This document shows positions 51,549 to 60,449 of a stretch of DNA of 64,000 nucleotides, piece by piece (positions within the stretch are counted from its first letter, which is position 1; each line of letters begins with the position of its first letter). The notes below the pieces were generated by a model, which ran no database searches, was not told the DNA's origin, and worked only from the letters and a program-made list of their open reading frames with translations. Position numbers and translations under genes: made by a program. Source of the stretch: Phreatobacter cathodiphilus (GTDB lineage: Bacteria > Pseudomonadota > Alphaproteobacteria > Rhizobiales > Phreatobacteraceae); the NCBI RefSeq assembly GCF_003008515.1, contig NZ_CP027668.1:3389001-3453000 (forward strand), given 5' to 3'.

Positions 51549-52412
51549 ATGATCCTCGCGCCCAAGCGCATCGCCTTCCAGGGCGAACTCAGCGCCTTCT
51601 CGCACCAGGCGGCCAATGCGGTCTTCCCGCAGGCCGAGGTTCTCCCCTGCCCGAGCTTCGAGGACGCCTTCGCCGCCATCCAGAACGGCGACGCCGATCT
51701 CGGCATGATCCCGATCGAGAACTCCATCGCGGGCCGCGTCGGCGACGTGCATCACCTCCTGCCCACCGCCGGCCTCAACATCATCGGTGAGTTCTTCCTG
51801 CCGATCCGCTTCCAGCTCATGGGCGTGAAGGGCTCGTCCCTCGCCACGGTGAAGACCGCCCGCAGCCACATCATGGGCCTCGGCCAGTGCCGGCAGATCA
51901 TCCGCAAACTCGGCCTGAAGCCCATCGTTGCGGCGGACACGGCGGGCTCGGCCCGCGAGGTCGCCGAGATGAACGACCCGACCCAGGCCGCCATCGCCCC
52001 GCGCCTCGCCGCCGAGGTCTACGGCCTCGAGATCCTCGCCGAGGACATCGAGGACGCCGCCAACAACACCACCCGCTTCGTCATCCTGTCGCGCCAGAAG
52101 ATCTGGGCGGCACCGGGCCAGAACTGCCTGACGAGCTTCGTCTTCCAGGTGCGCAACGTGCCGGCGGCGCTCTACAAGGCCATGGGGGGCTTCGCCACCA
52201 ACGGCGTCAACATGACGAAGCTGGAGAGCCACATGATCGGCGGCCGCTTCGTCGCCACGCGCTTCTACGCGGAGATCGAGGGCCATCCCGACGACCGCAA
52301 CGTCAAGCTGGCGCTGGAGGAGCTCGCCTTCTTCGCCAAGGAGCTGACCATCCTCGGCGTCTATCCCCAGCACCCCTGGCGGAACGAGGTCGAGAAGACC
52401 GTGGCGGAGTGA
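51549..52412 (+). CDS. pheA: Prephenate dehydratase
   Basis: A 287-residue monofunctional enzyme that converts prephenate to phenylpyruvate. The catalytic domain has RIAFQGELSAFSHQAANAVF, MIPIENSIAGRVGDVHHLL and the NNTTRFVILS signature threonine region. The ACT domain follows (TSFVFQVRNVPAALYKAMGG, MTKLESHMIGGRFVATRFYA) and provides phenylalanine feedback. No chorismate mutase domain is fused. The ATG at 51549 follows ggag. Confidence 0.95.
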   Translation: MILAPKRIAFQGELSAFSHQAANAVFPQAEVLPCPSFEDAFAAIQNGDADLGMIPIENSIAGRVGDVHHLLPTAGLNIIGEFFLPIRFQLMGVKGSSLATVKTARSHIMGLGQCRQIIRKLGLKPIVAADTAGSAREVAEMNDPTQAAIAPRLAAEVYGLEILAEDIEDAANNTTRFVILSRQKIWAAPGQNCLTSFVFQVRNVPAALYKAMGGFATNGVNMTKLESHMIGGRFVATRFYAEIEGHPDDRNVKLALEELAFFAKELTILGVYPQHPWRNEVEKTVAE

Positions 52413-52452
52413 GCCTCGCGCCGCGGCCGCGAATCGCGGCACCCTCGGGTCC

Positions 52453-53355
52453 ATGGACCCTGCCCTTCCCGACATGGACACGCTGCGCATCGCCATCGCG
52501 CTCGCCGACACCGGTGATCTCGCGGCGGCTGGCGCTCGACTGGGCGTCGGCAAGCGCACCGCCGCCGCCCGCATCGCCCAGCTCGAGCGCCGCATCGGGG
52601 TCGTACTCTTCGACCATGCCGGCAAGTCGGTCCGGCTGACGGCGGCGGGGGACGCTTTCGTCGCCGAGGTCCGGCTGTCGCTCGCCGCCGCCGAACGCGC
52701 CGCGCGCCTCGCGCGCGCGGTGGCGGAGCGCGCAGAGACCATCGGCATCGGCGTCACCGACGAGGCGATGCTCGGGCCCCTGCGCGAACTGTTCGAGGAC
52801 CCTGCCTGGGTCGAGGCCAGCTTCGCGCCGGCCCTCCATCACGGGCCGCTGGCCGACCAGATGGCGGCGCTGGCCGAGGGGCGGCTCGCCATGGTCTTCA
52901 CCGCCCCGCCGCTGCCGGCCCATCCGCGCATCCAGCATCGTGAGGTGGCGACGTCGAAGTGGTCGGCCCTCGTGCCGGATGCCGAGGCGCGGCTCAGGAA
53001 GACGGCGAGCCTGTCGAACCTCGCCCGCAAGCCCCTCGTCATGCTGGCGCGGGAGAAGGCGGCACTTGCCCATGACGGCGTGCTGGCCGCGCTGCAGGCG
53101 ACGGGAACCGTTCCTTTCGTCGCCCAGCAGGCCGAAAGCTGGGCCGGCGTCGCCGCCATGGTCAGCCTCGGGCTCGGTTCTGCCTTGGTGCCCTCGGTGG
53201 TGGCCAAGCGCCTCGCGGTGACGGGTGCGACCGTGCTGCCGCTGGTCGAGGCCGAGGGCCTGCCGCCCTGGACGATCTCCTGCCTCTGGCTCCCGCAGCC
53301 GGCCGGCACGGCGGCCGCCGAGGCCGTCGCGCTGGTGAAGAGCCGGCTGCGATAG
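52453..53355 (+). CDS. LysR family transcriptional regulator
   Basis: A 300-residue LTTR. The N-terminal helix-turn-helix reads LADTGDLAAAGARLGVGKRT followed by AAARIAQLERRIGVVLFDHA; the recognition helix (VGKRTAAARI) departs from the usual VSxRI pattern. The C-terminal effector domain (IGIGVTDEAMLGPLRELFED, SLGLGSALVPSVVAKRLAVT) is recognisable but short in its first lobe. Start 52453 or the next in-frame ATG at 52474. No divergent target gene is present, so its regulon is unknown. Confidence 0.85.
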   Translation: MDPALPDMDTLRIAIALADTGDLAAAGARLGVGKRTAAARIAQLERRIGVVLFDHAGKSVRLTAAGDAFVAEVRLSLAAAERAARLARAVAERAETIGIGVTDEAMLGPLRELFEDPAWVEASFAPALHHGPLADQMAALAEGRLAMVFTAPPLPAHPRIQHREVATSKWSALVPDAEARLRKTASLSNLARKPLVMLAREKAALAHDGVLAALQATGTVPFVAQQAESWAGVAAMVSLGLGSALVPSVVAKRLAVTGATVLPLVEAEGLPPWTISCLWLPQPAGTAAAEAVALVKSRLR

Positions 53356-53380
53356 AGGAACGCGGTCGGTGCACCGCGTC

Positions 53381-53403
53381 ATCTCTCCCCGGCGGGGAGA
53401 GGT
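53381..53403. repeat. Short palindromic repeat at a convergent junction
   Basis: atctctcccc-ggc-ggggagaggt lies between the convergent LysR and nudC genes. Its arms match the element at 27866-27890. It may serve as a bidirectional terminator. Confidence 0.45.
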
Positions 53404-53470
53404 GAAGGAGGCGGCGCCGTCGTGCCCTGCGCTCGTCGCGGGGTCCGGTCGACAGGACCCGCGGGAAACG

Positions 53471-54454
53471 TCAGCGCCCCCCCGTCACCTGCGGCCCGTC
53501 GACGAAAGCACGGATGAGGTGGTGCGCGATGGCGAGCGGCGGCGGGCAGGAGAGCCGGCCGGGATGCTGCTTCGCCAGCATCATCCAGCACTCCTCGCGG
53601 GTGAACCAGCGCGCGTCCTCGAGCTCCTCCGTGTCGATCTCGATGTCGCGGCTGGTGGCTTCCGCGAGACAGCCGATCATCAGCGACGCCGGGAAGGGCC
53701 AGGGCTGGTCGCAGAGATAGGTGACGCGGCCGATCTTCACCCCCGCCTCCTCCATGATCTCGCGGCGCACGGCGTCGGCGATGGTCTCGCCCGATTCGAG
53801 GAAACCGGCGAGCGCCGAGTACATCCCCGGCGGGAAGCGGCGCTGCCGACCCATCAGGCAGCGGTCGCCGTCCACCGCCAGCATGATCACGACGGGGTCG
53901 GTGCGCGGAAAATGCTGCGCGCCGCAGGACGGGCAGTCGCGGCGCCAGCCGGCCTGCGACAGCTTCGACTGCGCCCCGCACTTGCCGCAGAAGCGGTGGG
54001 TGGCGTGCCAGTGCATCACCGACTTGCCCTGCGCCATGGGGCCGAGATGGTGCGGCTCGACGACGCCGGTCATGGCGATGGTGCGCATGTCGGTGATGAG
54101 CAGGGTCGGGTCGTCGACCTTGATCTCGGCGATCCGATAGGCGTTGGGATCGGTCTTGGCGAGCTCCGGCACCAGCCGGGCGAAGCGCGGCGCGCCGTTG
54201 GCGAGGCCGAGGAAGGCGGTCTCCAGCGGCTCGCCGAAAGCCTCCGCCTCGGCCGCGGTGAACAGCGGATCGCCGCGCTCGCCGTTGCGCCTGAGGATCG
54301 GCGTCTCCCCGGCGAAGACGTAGAGCCGGGTGCGCGGGTCGGCGAAGGTGGCGGCGAGCCAGGCCTCGTCGCCGCGCTTGGCACTCATCCTGTCGAGGTC
54401 GTTCTCGGTATAGCCGAGCGTGATGGGCGGGAGCGGCGGCAGGGCGTCGGACAT
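53471..54454 (-). CDS. nudC: NAD(+) diphosphatase / NAD-RNA decapping Nudix hydrolase NudC
   Basis: A 327-residue enzyme that hydrolyses NAD(H) and removes NAD caps from RNA. The zinc ribbon cysteines are C156, C159, C174 and C177 (FCGKCG, CPSCG). The Nudix box is GFLESGETIADAVRREIMEE (from 217), and DQPWPFPAS (249-257) matches the NudC signature SQPWPFPxS. The ATG at 54454 was chosen by homology to the family N terminus. It lies 65 bp after the HIT gene on the same strand. Confidence 0.95.
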   Translation of the reverse strand: MSDALPPLPPITLGYTENDLDRMSAKRGDEAWLAATFADPRTRLYVFAGETPILRRNGERGDPLFTAAEAEAFGEPLETAFLGLANGAPRFARLVPELAKTDPNAYRIAEIKVDDPTLLITDMRTIAMTGVVEPHHLGPMAQGKSVMHWHATHRFCGKCGAQSKLSQAGWRRDCPSCGAQHFPRTDPVVIMLAVDGDRCLMGRQRRFPPGMYSALAGFLESGETIADAVRREIMEEAGVKIGRVTYLCDQPWPFPASLMIGCLAEATSRDIEIDTEELEDARWFTREECWMMLAKQHPGRLSCPPPLAIAHHLIRAFVDGPQVTGGR

Positions 54455-54519
54455 GGCGAGGGGGCTTTCCGGAACGGGGGCCGGAACGCTCGCACGGCCG
54501 ACAGGCGTGAGCAACGCGT

Positions 54520-54936
<417 letters not shown>

Positions 54937-55040
54937 GGCGGGTTCCGGAAAACTGTCGCCACTCTAGCCGCTCCGCAACGGCCTGTCCGGTCCGGCGCGA
55001 AGGCCGCTTGCGTCCCGCCCGCCTTCCCGCCATATAGCCG

Positions 55041-55139
55041 GTGGGAGGTTGGCGGTGGACGAGACTCTCGCCAACCCGGTCAGGTCCGGAAGGAAGCAGC
55101 CGTAACGAGCCCGTTTCGGGTCGCGTGTCAGCCTCCCAC
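55041..55139 (+). ncRNA. ffs: Signal recognition particle RNA, small bacterial (4.5S) type
   Basis: The ends gtgggagg and cctcccac pair. The apical signature ggtcaggtccggaaggaagcagcc (55079-55102) is that of SRP domain IV, bound by Ffh. It lies directly upstream of dnaX, the usual place in alphaproteobacteria. The ends are set by the terminal helix and are good to a few bases. Confidence 0.93.
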
Positions 55140-55223
55140 TTCATCCTCAGCGGATGGTTGCCCTCGCGCGCGCCGCGCGCGACACTGGCATGAGCCCTTC
55201 GCCAGACCCCGAGCAGGACTGCC

Positions 55224-57071
55224 ATGGATTCCTCGCCCGAGACCGAACCCGGGTTCGCTCTCGGGACGCCGGAGCCGCCCAAGGCCACGCCCTATCGCGT
55301 CCTCGCCCGCAAGTACCGGCCGCAGCACTTCTCCGACCTGATCGGCCAGGAGGCCATGGTCCGCACCCTGTCGAACGCCTTCGACACGGGCCGCATCGCC
55401 CAGGCCTATCTGTTCACCGGGGTGCGCGGCGTCGGCAAGACCACCACCGCCCGCATCCTCGCCCGTGCGCTGAACTACGAGCTGCCCGGCGAGGTCGACC
55501 GCCCCTCCATCCACCTCGACCGCCCCGGCACCCATTGCCAGGCGATCATGGAGGGCCGCCACGTCGACGTGATGGAGATCGACGCGGCCTCCCACACCGG
55601 CATCGACGATGTCCGCCAGATCACCGACGGCGCCCGCTACGCGCCCGTCTCGGCCCGCTACAAGGTCTATATCGTCGACGAGGTCCACATGCTCTCGGAG
55701 AAGGCGTGGAACGCCTTCCTGAAGACGCTGGAGGAGCCGCCGGCCCACGTGAAGTTCATGTTCGCCACCACCGAGATCCGCAAGGTGCCGGTGACCGTGC
55801 TCTCCCGCTGCCAGCGCTTCGACCTGCGCCGCGTCGAGGCCGACGTGCTGGTGAACCATCTCGCCGGCATCTGCGAGAAGGAGGGCGTCGCCGTCGATCC
55901 GGACGCCCTCGGCCTCATCGCCCGCGCCGGCGAGGGCTCGGTGCGCGACAGCCTCTCCATTCTCGACCAGGCCATCGCCCACGGCGCCGGCGAGGTCACT
56001 GCCGAGAACGTGCGCCGCATGCTCGGCCTCGCCGACCGCGCCCGCATCATCGACCTCTTCGAGCACGTCATGAAGGGCGACGTCGCAGCCGCCATGGCCG
56101 AGTTCAAGAGCCAGTACGACGACGGCGCCGACCCGGAGATCGTCCTCGGCGAACTCGCGGAATTCGTCCATTTCGTCACCCGCGTGAAGGTCGCGCCGGC
56201 CGCCGCCGACGACGTCGCCTTCTCCGAGACCGAGCGCAGCCGCGGCCGCGACTTCGCCGGCCGCCTGTCGCACCGGGTGCTCGCCCGCGCCTGGCAGATG
56301 CTGATGAAGGGCATCGAGGAGGTGGCGCGTTCGCCCAAACCCTTGGCCTCCGCCGACATGGTCCTCGTGCGCATCGCCTATGCGGCGGATCTGCCGACAC
56401 CGGACGAGGCGCTGCGCATGCTCGCCGACGGCTCCGGCGCGGTCGGCGCAGGCGCGGCCCCGCGCCTGCCCTCCGGCGGCGGCGGTGGTGGCGGTGGCGG
56501 GTCGGCCCAGGCCGCCGCGGCCGCGGCCGCTCCGCGGCTCAGCTCCGTCGCGAGGCCCGAGGGCGCGCCCGTCGCCATGCGCGAACAGGCCGCGCCGCAG
56601 GCCCAGCCGCATATGGTGCTCGCCAGCTTCGCCGAGGTCATCAAGCTCGCCGCGGAGAAGCGCGACGTCAGGCTGAAGCAGCAGCTCGAGGGCGACATGC
56701 ATCTCGTGCGCTGCGAGGACGGCCGCATCGACTTCCGCCCCACCCGCAACGCCGCTCCGACGCTCGCCGGCGACCTGCAGAAGAAGCTGACCGACTGGAC
56801 CGGCCGGCGCTGGGTCGTCACTATCTCCTCCGAGGAGGGCGAGCCGACGGTGCGCGAGCGCCTCGCCGCCGAACAGGCCGACCGCGAGCGCGGCGTCCTC
56901 GCCCATCCCGCCGTCCAGGCCGTGCTGGCGAAGTTCCCCGGCGCCGAGATCGTCGCGGTGCGCCCGCTCGACGGCGGCGCCGAGGCGGAACCCGCCCCGC
57001 TCGCCCCCGCCGCTGAGAACGATGGCGAGGGCGACTGGGAACCCGTCGATCCCTGGGACGACGACTTCTGA
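55224..57071 (+). CDS. dnaX: DNA polymerase III subunit gamma/tau
   Basis: A 615-residue clamp-loader ATPase. After a 22-residue leader it shows VLARKYRPQHFSDLIGQEAM, Walker A GVRGVGKT (66-73), DEVH (152-155) and the sensor TTEIRKVPVTVLSRCQRFDL. Then come the collar domain, a glycine/alanine-rich linker and a C-terminal tau-type region. Of the four zinc-binding cysteines of the E. coli protein only one (C105) is present, so the zinc module is degenerate. No frameshift site for a short gamma form was seen. Confidence 0.95.
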   Translation: MDSSPETEPGFALGTPEPPKATPYRVLARKYRPQHFSDLIGQEAMVRTLSNAFDTGRIAQAYLFTGVRGVGKTTTARILARALNYELPGEVDRPSIHLDRPGTHCQAIMEGRHVDVMEIDAASHTGIDDVRQITDGARYAPVSARYKVYIVDEVHMLSEKAWNAFLKTLEEPPAHVKFMFATTEIRKVPVTVLSRCQRFDLRRVEADVLVNHLAGICEKEGVAVDPDALGLIARAGEGSVRDSLSILDQAIAHGAGEVTAENVRRMLGLADRARIIDLFEHVMKGDVAAAMAEFKSQYDDGADPEIVLGELAEFVHFVTRVKVAPAAADDVAFSETERSRGRDFAGRLSHRVLARAWQMLMKGIEEVARSPKPLASADMVLVRIAYAADLPTPDEALRMLADGSGAVGAGAAPRLPSGGGGGGGGGSAQAAAAAAAPRLSSVARPEGAPVAMREQAAPQAQPHMVLASFAEVIKLAAEKRDVRLKQQLEGDMHLVRCEDGRIDFRPTRNAAPTLAGDLQKKLTDWTGRRWVVTISSEEGEPTVRERLAAEQADRERGVLAHPAVQAVLAKFPGAEIVAVRPLDGGAEAEPAPLAPAAENDGEGDWEPVDPWDDDF

Positions 57072-57092
57072 CCCCGAGCCAAGGATTTCGCC

Positions 57093-57416
57093 ATGAAGGA
57101 CATCATGGGCCTGATGAAACAGGCGCAGGCCATGCAGGCCAAGCTCCAGGAGGCCCAGGCCGACATGGAGCGCACGGAGGTGCAGGGCACGGCGGGCGGC
57201 GGCATGGTCACCGTCAGCCTCACCGTGAAGGGTGACCTGCGCAGCGTCTCGGTCGATCCCTCGCTCCTGAAGCCGGACGAGAAGGAGATCCTCGAGGACC
57301 TGCTGCTCGCCGCCCATGCCGACGCCCGCCGCAAGGCCGAGGTGGTGGCGCAGGAGAAGATGAAGGGCGTCACCGGCGGCCTGCCGCTGCCGCCCGGCAT
57401 GAAACTGCCGTTCTGA
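57093..57416 (+). CDS. YbaB/EbfC family nucleoid-associated protein
   Basis: A 107-residue DNA-binding protein: MKDIMGLMKQAQAMQAKLQE, TAGGGMVTVSLTVKGDLRSV and EDLLLAAHADARRKAEVVAQ are diagnostic. It is the second gene in the conserved order dnaX-ybaB-recR; here a cupin gene is inserted before recR. It is a homodimer that coats DNA. Confidence 0.95.
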   Translation: MKDIMGLMKQAQAMQAKLQEAQADMERTEVQGTAGGGMVTVSLTVKGDLRSVSVDPSLLKPDEKEILEDLLLAAHADARRKAEVVAQEKMKGVTGGLPLPPGMKLPF

Positions 57417-57423
57417 GGCGCCC

Positions 57424-57894
57424 GTGCCGCCGCGCCGCGTCGCCATCGCCGACATCACGCCCTTCGCCTATGCCTTCGAGGCGGGGATCGGCGGCACCAT
57501 GACCGACATCGGCCGCACCCTCGGCAGCGACACGATCGGCCTCCTCGTCCAGACGGTGAAACCGGGCATGCGCTCCTCGCGCCGCCACCGGCACCTGTTC
57601 CAGGAGGAGATCCTCGTGGTCATGGCGGGCGAGGGCACGCTGATCCACGGCGAGGAGCGCCATCCCGCCAAGGCGGGCGAGGCCTTCTGCTACCGCGCCG
57701 GCGACCCCGATCCGCATTGCTTCGAGAACACCGGCACGGCCGACCTCGTCATCTGGGCCTTCGGCAACCGCTTTCCCCACGAGGTCTGCCTCTATCCCGA
57801 CCAGGGCGTCGCCTTCGTCGAGGGCCTCGGCGCCGAGGTGCCGCTGGAGAATATCCGGCAGAGCGACTGGACTGAGGACCGTCGCAAGACCTGA
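57424..57894 (+). CDS. Cupin domain-containing protein
   Basis: A 156-residue protein with one cupin barrel: RRHRHLFQEEILVVMAGEGT (metal-binding first motif) and DPDPHCFENTGTADLVIWAF (second motif). It starts at GTG 57424, 7 bases after the ybaB stop, so it is translated from the dnaX transcript. It could be an enzyme or a small-molecule sensor; no substrate can be named. The insertion between ybaB and recR is unusual. Confidence 0.85.
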   Translation: MPPRRVAIADITPFAYAFEAGIGGTMTDIGRTLGSDTIGLLVQTVKPGMRSSRRHRHLFQEEILVVMAGEGTLIHGEERHPAKAGEAFCYRAGDPDPHCFENTGTADLVIWAFGNRFPHEVCLYPDQGVAFVEGLGAEVPLENIRQSDWTEDRRKT

Positions 57895-57917
57895 CGGCGG
57901 GCGCGCGGCTCGCGCCG

Positions 57918-58008
57918 CGTCATGGCCGGGCTTGTCCCGGCCATCCACGACCTGACCACCGGGGCTGACAAAAAGTCGTGGATGCCCGGCACGAGGCCGG
58001 GCATGACG
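57918..58008. repeat. Inverted-repeat intergenic element (34-bp arms)
   Basis: Arms cgtcatggccgggcttgtcc...ccatccacgac (57918-57951) and its imperfect reverse complement gtcgtggatgcccggcacga...gcatgacg (57975-58008) flank a 23-bp centre. Each arm is itself palindromic (ggccgggc...gtcccggcc). It is a typical high-copy REP-like element of this order. It fills the gap before recR. Confidence 0.65.
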
Positions 58009-58055
58009 GAGGGAGGGGCACCCGTCGATGATTCCCCCGAGAAGGTAGTCCATCC

Positions 58056-58661
58056 ATGTCCAAGAGGGTCGCGGGCCCCGAGATCGAGCGGCTGATCCAG
58101 CTCCTCGCCAAGCTGCCGGGCCTCGGGCCCCGCTCGGCGCGGCGCGCCGCGCTGCATCTCGTCAAGAAGCGCGAAAGCCTGATGCAACCGCTCTCCGCCG
58201 CCATGACGGAAGCGCTGGACAAGATCGTCATCTGCTCGACCTGCGGCAATGTCGACACCTCCGACCCCTGCACCATCTGCACCGATCCGCGCCGCGACGG
58301 CGGCGTGATCGTCGTGGTGGAAGACGTCTCCGACCTCTGGGCGCTGGAACGCGCCGGCGCCATCAACGCCAAGTACCACGTGCTCGGCGGCACGCTCTCG
58401 CCCCTCGACGGCGTCGGGCCGCAGGACCTCAACATCGAGAGCCTGGTCACCAGAGTGCGCGAGGGCGGCGTGCGCGAGGTCATCCTCGCGGTGAACGCCA
58501 CCGTCGACGGCCAGACCACCGCCCATTACGTCACCGACCTCCTCGCCGGCACCGGCGTGGCGGTGACCCGCCTCGCCCACGGCGTGCCGGTGGGAGGCGA
58601 GCTCGACTATCTCGACGAGGGCACGATCTCTGCGGCCATCAGGTCACGCACGACGTTCTGA
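58056..58661 (+). CDS. recR: Recombination mediator protein RecR
   Basis: A 201-residue DNA-repair protein: helix-hairpin-helix [21 protein letters not shown]4 zinc finger with C60, C63, C72 and C75, and the Toprim domain ([40 protein letters not shown]). With RecO and RecF it loads RecA. It is last in the dnaX-ybaB-cupin-recR unit, but a repeat element separates it from the cupin gene. Confidence 0.96.
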   Translation: MSKRVAGPEIERLIQLLAKLPGLGPRSARRAALHLVKKRESLMQPLSAAMTEALDKIVICSTCGNVDTSDPCTICTDPRRDGGVIVVVEDVSDLWALERAGAINAKYHVLGGTLSPLDGVGPQDLNIESLVTRVREGGVREVILAVNATVDGQTTAHYVTDLLAGTGVAVTRLAHGVPVGGELDYLDEGTISAAIRSRTTF

Positions 58662-58702
58662 TGTCCACGGGAGCCCTTCCTCGGCTCCAGCCGCCACCTG
58701 GC

Positions 58703-58812
58703 CGTCATCCCCGGCCGAGCGCAGCGAGGGGAAGGGATCCAGGGGTTGCAGGGTGCTTCCTGCGGCCTCTTGGACCCCCTTCCCTCGGCCTTCGGCCTCG
58801 CCGGGGGTGACG
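58703..58812. repeat. Inverted-repeat intergenic element, second family
   Basis: Left arm cgtcatccccggccgagcgc...gatccagggg (58703-58745) recurs as an imperfect reverse complement at 58766-58812 (ending cgccgggggtgacg). About 45 bp per arm around a 20-bp centre. It differs in sequence from the element at 57918-58008 and fills most of the gap between recR and uxaC. Confidence 0.65.
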
Positions 58813-58879
58813 GCCGGCGATGCGACAACGTGGGACGTGTCGTGGCCCCTGTCTCTGCGCAGGGCGGAGGGCCCGCCCC

Positions 58880-60316
58880 TCACAACCGGTAGGCTTCCTT
58901 CGCCAGCCGATAGGCGAGGTCGACGGCCAGCTCCTGCGCCTCGTCCTCGTCGAGGCGCCCGTCGCAGACGAGTTCGGCGAGATGCGCGCAATCGACCCGC
59001 CGCGCCACGTCGTGCCGGGCGGGGATGGAGGGAAAGGCGCGGGTGTCGTCGTTGAATCCGACGGTGTTGGAGAAGCCAGCGGTCTCGATGGCCTGTTGCT
59101 TGAATCGCTTCATGCCCTCGACCGAATCGAAGAACCACCAGGGCGGCCCCAGCCGCAGCGCCGGATAATGGCCGGCGAGCGGCGCGAGCTCGCGCGAATA
59201 GGCGGTCTCGTCGAGGGTGAAGAGGATGATGGTGAGCGAGGGCTCGTTGCCGACCGCGTCCAGCAGGGGCTTCAGGGCACCGACATAGTCGGTGGGGCCT
59301 GGAATGTCGGCGCCCATGTCGCGGCCGAAGCGGGCGAAGATCCCGGCATTGTGGTTGCGCCGCGAGCCCGGATGGATCTGCAGCACCAGCCCGTCGTCGA
59401 GACTCATGCGTGCCATCTCGGTCAGCATCTGGCCGCGGAAGAGGTCCCGTTCGCCCGCACTTGCTGCGCCGGCCAGCACCTTCCCGAACAGCGCCTCGGC
59501 CTCCGCCGGAGACAGGTTCGCCGTGGTAGCCGAGGGGTGGCCGTGGTCGGAGGCGGTGGCGCCATGCGTCTTGAAGAAGGCGCGGCGCCGGCGGTGCGCC
59601 GCGAGATAGCCGGCCCATGTCGCCGTGTCCTCGCCGGTGATCTCGCCGAGGCGGGCGACATTGGCGCGGAAGCCCTCGAAATCCGGATCGACCACCGCGT
59701 CCGGCCGATAGGTCGTGACGACCCGCCCCTTCCAGCCTGAGGCCGCCAGCATGGCGTGCCATTCGAGATCGTCGAGAGCTCCTTCCGTCGTGGCGATCAC
59801 CTCGATGCCGAAGGTCTCGAACAGCGCCCGCGGCCGATACGCCGGCAGCGCCAGCGCCGCGGCGATCCGCTCGTAGGCCGCATCCGCATTGGCCGCCGAC
59901 AGCCGCTCGTCGAGGCCGAACAGGGCGGCGAAGGCGTGGTCGAGCCACAGCCGTGTCGGCGTGCCGCGGAACAGGTGATAATGCGCCGCGAAACGCCGCC
60001 AGATGGCCTTGGGGTCCGTCTCCACCGGCGTCCCGTCCTTCGTCGGCACGCCGAGATCCTCCATCCTGACGCCCTGCGCATGCAGCATGCGGAAGACGTA
60101 GTGATCCGGCACGACGAAGAGCCGCGCCGGATCGGGAAAGGGCGCGTTCTCCGCGTACCAGCGCGGGTCGGTATGGCCGTGCGGCGAGACGATCGGCAGG
60201 TTTGCGACGCTGTCGTAGAGGCGGCGCGCGATGGCCCGCGCCGTGGGATCGAGAGGGAACAGCCGGTCCGGCGCGCAGATGCGGCTCGACGGCGATGGCA
60301 GCCGCGACGGGGTCAT
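58880..60316 (-). CDS. uxaC: Glucuronate isomerase UxaC
   Basis: A 478-residue amidohydrolase-fold isomerase converting glucuronate to fructuronate and galacturonate to tagaturonate. It shows PIVSPHGHTDPRWYAENAPF (metal-binding HxH), TYRPDAVVDPDFEGFRANVA, MVLQIHPGSRRNHNAG-type region (LVLQIHPGSRRNHNAGIFAR) and TIILFTLDETAYSRELAPLA. The ATG at 60316 follows gggagg. No other hexuronate genes are adjacent, which is unusual. Confidence 0.94.
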   Translation of the reverse strand: MTPSRLPSPSSRICAPDRLFPLDPTARAIARRLYDSVANLPIVSPHGHTDPRWYAENAPFPDPARLFVVPDHYVFRMLHAQGVRMEDLGVPTKDGTPVETDPKAIWRRFAAHYHLFRGTPTRLWLDHAFAALFGLDERLSAANADAAYERIAAALALPAYRPRALFETFGIEVIATTEGALDDLEWHAMLAASGWKGRVVTTYRPDAVVDPDFEGFRANVARLGEITGEDTATWAGYLAAHRRRRAFFKTHGATASDHGHPSATTANLSPAEAEALFGKVLAGAASAGERDLFRGQMLTEMARMSLDDGLVLQIHPGSRRNHNAGIFARFGRDMGADIPGPTDYVGALKPLLDAVGNEPSLTIILFTLDETAYSRELAPLAGHYPALRLGPPWWFFDSVEGMKRFKQQAIETAGFSNTVGFNDDTRAFPSIPARHDVARRVDCAHLAELVCDGRLDEDEAQELAVDLAYRLAKEAYRL

Positions 60317-60378
60317 GGGGCCTCCCGCTGCGGATGGCCGCCTCTCCCGGGCGCCCTTCGTCTCCGACAGCCGGGGAA

Positions 60379-60394
60379 AGCTAGTATGGTAGCT
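60379..60394. promoter_or_regulatory. Inverted repeat between uxaC and cobF
   Basis: agcta-gtatgg-tagct, a 5-bp perfect inverted repeat with 6-bp spacer, 63 bp before the uxaC start. On the minus strand it lies just after a TTGACT (60405-60400). A GntR-type operator is possible; evidence is weak. Confidence 0.3.
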
Positions 60395-60449
60395 CCCGAA
60401 GTCAACCAGAGCGCTTGCCGCCCGACCGCCGATGGGGCAGGCAGGGGCC

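Noticed and set aside
56478-56533. A programmed frameshift site in the glycine-rich part of dnaX
   Set aside because: The run is GGC/GGT glycine codons without an A-AAA-AAG type slippery heptamer or a matching stop in the shifted frame that gives a sensible gamma form.
60317-60449. A cobalamin riboswitch between uxaC and cobF
   Set aside because: The gap is only about 130 bp and I do not see the B12-box pattern; any riboswitch for the cobL operon would be beyond 64 kb.
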